The translations under genes were made by a program, and so were the position numbers. DNA of 35,727 nt, taken from positions 1 to 35,727 of the forward strand of contig MUNG01000036.1 of the NCBI GenBank assembly GCA_002154585.1, given 5' to 3'. This document shows, one piece after another, positions 30,501 through 35,727 of this stretch; positions within the stretch are counted from its first letter, which is position 1, and the number at the start of each line of letters is the position of its first letter. Source of the stretch: Streptomyces pseudogriseolus. Its GTDB lineage: Bacteria; Actinomycetota; Actinomycetes; Streptomycetales; Streptomycetaceae. The notes beneath the pieces are model-generated. The model made no database searches and was not told the DNA's origin. It was given only the letters and a program-made list of their open reading frames with translations.

Positions 30501-32189
30501 TCAGACGGCGGCCTCTCCGTCACGGCCGGCGCGACGCCGCTGGTACGCCACGACGACCGCGCCGAGCCCCAGCGCGAGCACCGCCGCGCCGCCGAGCAGG
30601 CCCACGCCCTGGGCGCCGGTGAGCGCCAGACCGCCCTCGGCGTCCCCGCCCTCGGCGCCGCCGGAGGTGCCGTTCGTCCCGTTCGTCCCGCTGTCCGGTC
30701 CGCCGGAGCCGCCCTCGTCACCGGTGCCGGGAGCCGACGGGCCGTCCGACGGGCCGCCGTCGGACCCGCCCGCACCACCGTCGCCCGGCGCGTCCGGGGC
30801 GTTCAGCACGATCCACGCGACGTCGTTCGACGCGTCGGAGTCGAAGGGGTTGTCCCAGTCGGGCAGGGCCACCCGCCCCCGGGCGCCCGCCACGACCTCG
30901 TCGATGCGCAGCTCGAACGGGAAGGTGAGCCGGGCGTCCTCGAGCAGCGGGGTCGCCACCGAGCAGCGGTACCCCGGCACGCTGCCGTCGACGGTGATGG
31001 TCCGGCACTGCCGGGGCGCCGAGGTGACGGTCGACCCCTCGGGCGCGACCACCGTGAAGGAGAACGGCTCACCGCCGGACCGCAGCGCGCTGATCCAGGC
31101 CGGGCCGTTGTTGGCGAACCCGATCTCCGCCGCCACCGTGTCCCCGGCCGCGCCGGACGCGGAGGCGCCGGTCAGTTCCAGGTCGTAGGTGTTGGTCGTC
31201 GGCAGGTCCAGCTCGGCGTACCTGGTGTGGTCGGCGGGGTCGGCGTCCGCGGCGCGTACGAGCGTCAGGTCCGGGCCGCTGCCCTGCCGGCGCCCCTCGC
31301 CCTGGTGCAGCGTCTTCTCCTCGCCCGGCTCCAGGGGCCGGAACGAGTAGGAGAAGATGTCGTGCAGCGCGAAGTCCGCCGTCTTCACCCGCACCGGGCG
31401 GGCCAGGCCGTACGCCGCTCCCGCGTCGAGGGTACCGGGGAAGGTGCAGAGCACCTCGGTGTGCTGCCGCAGCAGCGGGCCGGTGTCCACGACGGTCGAG
31501 GAGCAGTTGCCGAAGTCGTCCGGGAAGGACAGCCCGCGCGAGCCGTACAGCCGCAGCACCGCGCCCTCGGCCGGCAGCCCGCCCACGTTCATCACGCCCA
31601 GCGGCGGCTCGAAGGCGTCACCGGCCTTCAGGTCCTCGGGCAGGGACAGTTCGCGGTTCAGCAGCTCCGGCCCGCCGACGCGCACGTCGACGGTGAGCGG
31701 CGTGAACTCCAGCCCTTCGCCCTCGCCGGTGACGACGATCTTCCCGGTGTCCCCGGCCTCGCTGTCGTCGGCGAGGTCGAGCCGGATGCCGCCGAGCCGG
31801 TTGAACGTCGTGCCCGCGTACAGGTCGTAGCCCGAGCAGACCGCGACCAGGCCGTCGGCGTCGCACGGCAGGTCGGCCTTCGCGACGCCCTTCAGCCCGG
31901 AGGCGTCGATGCGGACCGTGTAGTCCCCGCGGTGCACCGCCGGGACCTCGCCGTCGCCCTCGAACTCCTCGCCCGGGACGTCGAGCCGGAGGTCGATCTG
32001 CGGCTCGGTGGGGTCGCCGTTGTCCGAGTGGAGGGACAGGTCCACCCGGTCCTCGCCCGTGATCACCACCGGAAGCGGTGCGCCGGCCGCGTGGGCCACG
32101 CCCTGGATCCCGGCCGCGGCCAGCGCGGTGACGCCGACCGCTCCCAGCGCCGCGAGCCGCGCGCGCAGCCGTCTCGCCTGCTGTGTCAT
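30501..32189 (-). CDS. LAxTG sortase-anchored cell-wall surface protein
   Basis: 562 residues. A signal peptide (RRLRARLAALGAVGVTALAA, cleavage near AHAA at about 34) precedes a large extracellular part with no enzyme motif that I recognise; it looks like several beta-sandwich modules, with scattered Cys residues. A low-complexity Gly/Ser/Asp/Pro/Thr linker (about 465-518) leads to the sorting signal LALTG (521-525), a hydrophobic helix and RRRAGRDGEAAV. LAxTG is the motif of actinobacterial class E sortases, so the protein should be covalently attached to peptidoglycan. The ATG at 32189 is preferred over an in-frame start at 32231, which lies within a hairpin and before a non-signal sequence. 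Possible roles are adhesion or surface structure. No sortase gene is nearby. Confidence 0.85.
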   Translation of the reverse strand: MTQQARRLRARLAALGAVGVTALAAAGIQGVAHAAGAPLPVVITGEDRVDLSLHSDNGDPTEPQIDLRLDVPGEEFEGDGEVPAVHRGDYTVRIDASGLKGVAKADLPCDADGLVAVCSGYDLYAGTTFNRLGGIRLDLADDSEAGDTGKIVVTGEGEGLEFTPLTVDVRVGGPELLNRELSLPEDLKAGDAFEPPLGVMNVGGLPAEGAVLRLYGSRGLSFPDDFGNCSSTVVDTGPLLRQHTEVLCTFPGTLDAGAAYGLARPVRVKTADFALHDIFSYSFRPLEPGEEKTLHQGEGRRQGSGPDLTLVRAADADPADHTRYAELDLPTTNTYDLELTGASASGAAGDTVAAEIGFANNGPAWISALRSGGEPFSFTVVAPEGSTVTSAPRQCRTITVDGSVPGYRCSVATPLLEDARLTFPFELRIDEVVAGARGRVALPDWDNPFDSDASNDVAWIVLNAPDAPGDGGAGGSDGGPSDGPSAPGTGDEGGSGGPDSGTNGTNGTSGGAEGGDAEGGLALTGAQGVGLLGGAAVLALGLGAVVVAYQRRRAGRDGEAAV

Positions 32190-32202
32190 GAAAGGCTCTT
32201 TC

Positions 32203-32243
32203 GTCGAACGGGACGTGCCCGACTGGGTCACGTCCCGTTCGAC
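32203..32243 (-). terminator. Perfect 15-bp hairpin just before the LAxTG start codon
   Basis: Arms 32203-32217 (GTCGAACGGGACGTG) and 32229-32243 pair perfectly around an 11-base loop. Read on the minus strand it is 111 bases after the MenJ-like stop and ends 13 bases before the LAxTG ATG. It may terminate the MenJ-like transcript, attenuate the LAxTG gene, or act on its ribosome binding site. Confidence 0.7.
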
Positions 32244-32353
32244 ACCGCCCGGAGTCGATCAGTTGTTCACAGGTGCGTCACGCTGCGATCACGATCGGTA
32301 CCGCGCCGGAGATGCCGGACATGCCCGCCGTCCCCGGTCACCGGCCCGGCCGT

Positions 32354-33637
32354 TCACGCCTTCGGGGCCACCTTGCTCAGACCGTTGATGATGCGGTCCA
32401 TCGCGTCGCCGCCCGTGGGGTCGGTCAGGTTGGCGAGGAGCTTCAGCGTGAACCTCATCAGCATCGGATGCGTCAGGCCGCGCTGCGCGGCGATCTGCAT
32501 GACCTTCGGGTTGCCGATGAGCTTCACGAAGGCGCGGCCGAGCGTGTAGTAGCCGCCGTAGGTGTCCTTCAGGACGCGCGGGTAGCGCTGGAGGGCGATC
32601 TCCCGCTGGGCCGGGGTGGCCCGCGCGTGCGCCTGGACGATCACGTCGGCGGCGATCTGCCCGGACTCCATCGCGTAGGCGATGCCCTCGCCGTTGAACG
32701 GGTTCACCAGGCCGCCCGCGTCGCCGACCAGCAGCAGACCGCGCGTGTAGTGCGGCTGGCGGTTGAACGCCATGGGGAGCGCGGCGCCGCGGATCGGGCC
32801 GGTCATGTTGTCCGGGGTGTAGCCCCAGTCCTCCGGCATGGACGCGCACCAGGCCTTGAGGACCTCGCGCCAGTCCAGCTCCTTGAAGGAGTCGGAGGTG
32901 TTGAGCACGCCCAGGCCGACGTTGGACGTGCCGTCGCCCATGCCGAAGATCCAGCCGTAGCCCGGCAGCAGCCGGTCCTGCGAGCCGCGCCGGTCCCACA
33001 GCTCCAGCCAGGACTCCAGGTAGTCGTCGTCGTGGCGGGGCGAGGTGAAGTACGTGCGCACGGCGACGCCCATCGGGCGGTCCTCGCGCCGGTGCAGGCC
33101 CATCGCCAGGGACAGCCGCGTGGAGTTGCCGTCGGCGGCGACGACCAGCGGCGCGTGGAAGGTGACCTCGCGCTTGTCCTCACCCAGCTTGGCGTGCACG
33201 CCCGTGATCCGGCCGGTGCGGTCGTCGACGATCGGCGCGCCCACGTTGCAGCGCTCGTACAGGCGGGCGCCCGCCTTCTGAGCCTGCCGGGCGAGCTGCT
33301 CGTCGAAGTCGTCGCGCTTACGGACGAGTCCGTAGTCGGGGAAGGAGGCGAGATCCGGCCAGTCCAGCTGGAGGCGGACGCCGCCGCCGATGATGCGCAG
33401 GCCCTTGTTGCGCAGCCAGCCGGCCTCCTCGGAGATGTCGATGCCCATCGCCACCAGCTGCTTCACGGCACGCGGGGTGAGGCCGTCGCCGCACACCTTC
33501 TCGCGCGGGAACTCGGTCTTCTCCAGCAGGAGCACGTCGAGGCCGGACCGGGCCAGGTGGTAGGCGGTGGTGGAGCCGGCTGGCCCCGCGCCCACGACGA
33601 TCACGTCGGCGGTGTTGTCGGAGAGGGGCTCGGTCAC
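32354..33637 (-). CDS. Geranylgeranyl reductase family flavoprotein, probable menaquinone tail reductase (MenJ-like)
   Basis: 427 residues. The FAD-binding Rossmann motif is VVGAGPAGS (GxGxxG at 16-21), followed by LLEKTEFPREKVCGDGLTPRAV, the signature region of the geranylgeranyl reductase family, and the second FAD motif LLLVGDAGGLVNPFNGEGI. Family members reduce isoprenoid double bonds. In Mycobacterium, MenJ of this family saturates one bond of the menaquinone side chain and its gene lies near a UbiE-type and a polyprenyl synthase gene; Streptomyces makes partly hydrogenated MK-9, so that role is inferred here. The GTG at 33637 has GGGGAGA eight bases upstream; a GTG at 33688 is less likely. 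A TAGACT -10-like box (33693-33698, minus strand) lies upstream. Confidence 0.85.
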   Translation of the reverse strand: MTEPLSDNTADVIVVGAGPAGSTTAYHLARSGLDVLLLEKTEFPREKVCGDGLTPRAVKQLVAMGIDISEEAGWLRNKGLRIIGGGVRLQLDWPDLASFPDYGLVRKRDDFDEQLARQAQKAGARLYERCNVGAPIVDDRTGRITGVHAKLGEDKREVTFHAPLVVAADGNSTRLSLAMGLHRREDRPMGVAVRTYFTSPRHDDDYLESWLELWDRRGSQDRLLPGYGWIFGMGDGTSNVGLGVLNTSDSFKELDWREVLKAWCASMPEDWGYTPDNMTGPIRGAALPMAFNRQPHYTRGLLLVGDAGGLVNPFNGEGIAYAMESGQIAADVIVQAHARATPAQREIALQRYPRVLKDTYGGYYTLGRAFVKLIGNPKVMQIAAQRGLTHPMLMRFTLKLLANLTDPTGGDAMDRIINGLSKVAPKA

Positions 33638-33735
33638 GGCGGGATCTCCCCAGAGTTCGAAATCTTCGTGCCGACCGGCACTGGACACAGGCAGTCTATT
33701 CAGCGGACGTGATCACCCGGCTGAAGGGCTGCCCC

Positions 33736-34242
33736 GTGAACCGAGCACTCCCCGCCGTACGGCTGCGGGTTCCCACCGACGAGGACGCCGTCACCTGGCA
33801 CCGCATCTTCGCCCACCCCGACGTCATGGAGTTCCACGGCGGCCGGCCCGCGGAGCTTTCGGTCTACGAGGAACTCACCGCCCGCCAGCGGCGGCACGAC
33901 GCCCAGCTGGGCTTCTGCCTGTGGAGCGTGCTCGACGAGGACGGGCAGGTCATCGGCTTCACCGGGGCCCAGCCCTGGGAGCGCGCGTGGGGCCCCACGG
34001 GCGAGATCGAGATCGGCTGGCGGCTCGCCCGCGAGCACTGGGGTAAGGGCTACGTCACGGCGGCGGCCCTCCAGACGCTGGACCGGGTGCGCGCGGCGGG
34101 CCTGACGGACGTGGTGGCGCTGGTGAAGGCCCGCAACGCCCGCTCGATCGCGGTGACGCGGCGGCTGGGCATGCGGCTCGCGGAGACGTTCACGATTCCC
34201 ACTTCGGGCGAAGAGGGCCACTGCTACCGCCTCGACCTCTGA
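33736..34242 (+). CDS. GNAT family N-acetyltransferase (RimJ/RimL-like)
   Basis: 168 residues. The acetyl-CoA-binding motif A is IGWRLAREHWGKGYVTAAAL (R/Q-x-x-G-x-G/A variant HWGKGY), and the following VKARNARSIAVTRRLGMRL is typical of the Acetyltransf_3 (RimJ/RimL) group, which acetylates protein N-termini or small amines. The substrate is unknown. The GTG at 33736 has GAAGGG seven bases upstream, so it is preferred to the GTG at 33709. It is divergent from the MenJ-like gene with 98 bp between. Confidence 0.88.
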   Translation: MNRALPAVRLRVPTDEDAVTWHRIFAHPDVMEFHGGRPAELSVYEELTARQRRHDAQLGFCLWSVLDEDGQVIGFTGAQPWERAWGPTGEIEIGWRLAREHWGKGYVTAAALQTLDRVRAAGLTDVVALVKARNARSIAVTRRLGMRLAETFTIPTSGEEGHCYRLDL

Positions 34243-34259
34243 CACCATCCGCCGCCACT

Positions 34260-34298
34260 CACTCCGCGTGACAATTCGTCACGGATCATTACGGAGTG
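34260..34298. promoter_or_regulatory. Nested inverted repeats upstream of the PASTA gene
   Basis: CGTGAC (34267-34272) and GTCACG (34278-34283) form a 17-bp dyad around AATTC; outside it CACTCCG (34260-34266) pairs with CGGAGTG (34292-34298). It is 18 bases after the acetyltransferase stop and about 55-95 bases before the PASTA start, so terminator and operator are both possible. Confidence 0.45.
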
Positions 34299-34353
34299 CT
34301 TCCGTCGGGCGCTCCCCCGGCCTACCCTGCCGGTACCGCTGGGGGTGACGTCC

Positions 34354-34707
34354 ATGCGTATGACACCCGAGGGATACGGGACCGGCGACGTGCGCGTGCC
34401 GCGCCTGGTCGGGCTGATGGCCGTCGACGCGCGCGAGTCGGCCCGCGCGCGGGGCCTGGTCCTCGACGCGCCCGGCCGGCCGGACTTCCCGCACGCCGTC
34501 GTGGACTACGTGGTCCGCCAGTACCCGCAGCCCGGCACGCCCGTGCCCCGCCACTCCGTGGTGCACGTGTGGCTGGACTTCGGCGAGGGCGAGGGCGGCG
34601 GAGGGGTGCGCGAGCCGCGCGGTCCGCTGCCCCCGCCGGGCGGGCTGCGGCGCGAGCTGGAGGAACCGGGCGCTCCGGCCTCCCTGGTGGCGCTCAGCTC
34701 TTCTTGA
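34354..34707 (+). CDS. Small single-PASTA-domain protein
   Basis: 117 residues. Residues about 10-68 form one PASTA domain: [20 protein letters not shown], then [21 protein letters not shown] with the usual P-x-x-G turn. PASTA domains bind muropeptides or beta-lactams when extracellular, typically in Ser/Thr kinases and penicillin-binding proteins. Here there is no signal peptide, membrane helix or kinase domain, so the protein should stay in the cytoplasm, which is odd. The rest is an acidic/Gly-rich, probably disordered tail. The ATG at 34354 has GGGGG upstream; GTG at 34345 is an alternative. Its last 14 bp overlap the convergent menG gene. Confidence 0.8.
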   Translation: MRMTPEGYGTGDVRVPRLVGLMAVDARESARARGLVLDAPGRPDFPHAVVDYVVRQYPQPGTPVPRHSVVHVWLDFGEGEGGGGVREPRGPLPPPGGLRRELEEPGAPASLVALSSS

Positions 34708-35389
34708 AGCCCCGGTGCAGCGCCACCACGCCGCCGGTGAGGTTGCGCCAGGCCACCTGCGACCAGCCGGCGTCCTTCAGCCGCTCGGCCAGCGCGGGCT
34801 GGTCGGGCCAGGCGCGGATGGACTCGGCGAGGTAGACGTACGCGTCCGGGCTGGAGGACACCGCGCGGGCGACCGGCGGCAGCGCGCGCATCAGGTACTC
34901 GGTGTAGACCGTGCGGAACGGCGTCCAGGTCGGGTGCGAGAACTCGCAGATGACGATGCGCCCGCCGGGCCGGGTCACCCGGTGCATCTCACGCAGCGCC
35001 GCGTCGGTGTCCTGCACGTTGCGCAGGCCGAACGAGATGGTGACGGCGTCGAACACGTCGTCCTTGAACGGCAGCCGGGTCGCGTCACCGGCCGTGTACG
35101 GCAGCCAGGCGTTGTTCCGCTTGCCGACCCGCAGCATGCCCTGGGAGAAATCGCAGGGCACGACGTAGGCGCCGGTGCGGGCGAACGGCATGGAGGAGGT
35201 GCCGGTGCCGGCCGCCAGGTCCAAAATCTTCTGCGCGGGCCGCGCGTCGACCGCCCGCGCGACCTCCTTGCGCCAGCGCCGGTCCTGCCCGAGGGACAGC
35301 ACGTCGTTGGTCAGGTCGTACCGTTCCGCGACGTCGTCGAACATCGAGGCGACTTCGTGCGGCTGCTTGTCCAGGGATGCGCGGGTCAC
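34694..35389 (-). CDS. menG: Demethylmenaquinone methyltransferase (UbiE family)
   Basis: 231 residues, the normal length. It transfers a methyl group from S-adenosylmethionine to demethylmenaquinone, the last step to menaquinone. UbiE signatures: [20 protein letters not shown] with RRWRKE at the N-terminus, SAM motif LDLAAGTGT (56-64), [10 protein letters not shown], and [15 protein letters not shown]. Streptomyces use the futalosine route to menaquinone, which ends with the same methylation. The GTG at 35389 begins [15 protein letters not shown]; a longer in-frame start at 35536 would add Pro/Gly-rich sequence and is rejected. It converges on the PASTA gene with a 14-bp overlap. Confidence 0.94.
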   Translation of the reverse strand: MTRASLDKQPHEVASMFDDVAERYDLTNDVLSLGQDRRWRKEVARAVDARPAQKILDLAAGTGTSSMPFARTGAYVVPCDFSQGMLRVGKRNNAWLPYTAGDATRLPFKDDVFDAVTISFGLRNVQDTDAALREMHRVTRPGGRIVICEFSHPTWTPFRTVYTEYLMRALPPVARAVSSSPDAYVYLAESIRAWPDQPALAERLKDAGWSQVAWRNLTGGVVALHRGFKKS

Positions 35390-35609
35390 AGGCCCATTCT
35401 TGCAGCCCGCCCTCGCGGTGCGGGCGTCGGCTCGTCGCGGGCCCGCGGGTCCGGCCGTCCCGGGCCCGGGTACAGGCCCGCCGGGAACCGGCTCCGCCGG
35501 GGCGGCCGCGTACCCTTGGGTGCCGCCCGGAATCACACGAACCCGGCCGTCCGCCGGAAATCACCGGAATCCGGGACCGCGTCCTCGGAAGACCCACAGA
35601 ATCCTGGGC

Positions 35610-35727
35610 ATGACGACCCCCCTCCGACACCGCCTCGAGAACGGAACGAACCCGATGCGCGGTCCGCGTCCCTCCGCCGCGAGGTGCGCCCTCCTCCCCG
35701 CCCTGGCCCTCGCCCTGGCCGCCGCGG
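35610..35727 (+). CDS. Start of a probably secreted protein, cut by the window edge
   Basis: An open frame from ATG 35610 (or ATG 35655) runs off the right edge. From 35655 it reads MRGPRPSAARCALLPALALA and then LAAA, a good signal-peptide start: basic n-region and Leu/Ala core. Purine-rich GAACGGAACGAA precedes the second ATG, which is therefore preferred. No mature sequence is visible, so the function is unknown. It is divergent from menG. Confidence 0.5.
   Translation, partial: MTTPLRHRLENGTNPMRGPRPSAARCALLPALALALAAA

Overview
The window is G+C-rich actinobacterial chromosome, almost certainly Streptomyces. The grounds are the strong third-position GC bias, GTG starts, GTGA/ATGA stop-start overlaps, an LAxTG-type cell-wall sorting signal, a ydaO-class (c-di-AMP) riboswitch before a secreted wall hydrolase, and a gene order that matches, from memory and unchecked, the S. 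coelicolor core region around the nuo operon. I see no mobile element, phage gene, CRISPR array, rRNA or tRNA, so this is a core housekeeping region.

Layout. 1-1100: 5'-truncated amidase (+). 1185-4351: minus-strand cluster of a LolA-like membrane-anchored protein, an ABC ATPase and an ABC permease. 4747-5757: long-chain polyprenyl diphosphate synthase (-). 6259-6934: c-di-AMP riboswitch and the small secreted transglycosylase-like protein it leads (+). 6898-7770: Cof-type HAD phosphatase (-). 8061-9275: fumarylacetoacetase (+). 9432-10370: M56-type membrane metallopeptidase (+). 10512-12473: RecQ helicase (-). 12623-28672: complete 14-gene nuoA-N operon for respiratory complex I, read right to left, closed by a perfect 15-bp-stem terminator. 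28673-29414: gene-free regulatory region rich in dyads, including Rex- and Crp-like sites. 29415-30218: secreted NlpC/P60 hydrolase (+). 30501-32189: LAxTG wall-anchored protein (-). 32354-33637: MenJ/geranylgeranyl-reductase-like flavoprotein (-). 33736-34242: GNAT acetyltransferase (+). 34354-34707: single-PASTA-domain protein (+). 34694-35389: MenG/UbiE demethylmenaquinone methyltransferase (-). 35610 to the edge: start of a probably secreted protein (+).

How the genes fit together. Complex I oxidises NADH and reduces menaquinone. Three nearby genes plausibly make or finish that quinone: the polyprenyl synthase (side chain), MenG (ring methylation) and the MenJ-like reductase (partial saturation of the tail). 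A second theme is the cell envelope: the riboswitch-controlled transglycosylase, the NlpC/P60 hydrolase, the LAxTG protein, the PASTA protein and the LolA/ABC cluster.

I found no wholly new multi-gene system. The parts most worth a second look are non-coding: the riboswitch, the nuoA/NlpC intergenic region with redox- and cAMP-receptor-type operators, a strong dyad before the LolA-like gene, a hairpin abutting the LAxTG start codon, and DnaA-box-like nonamers near recQ and nuoN.
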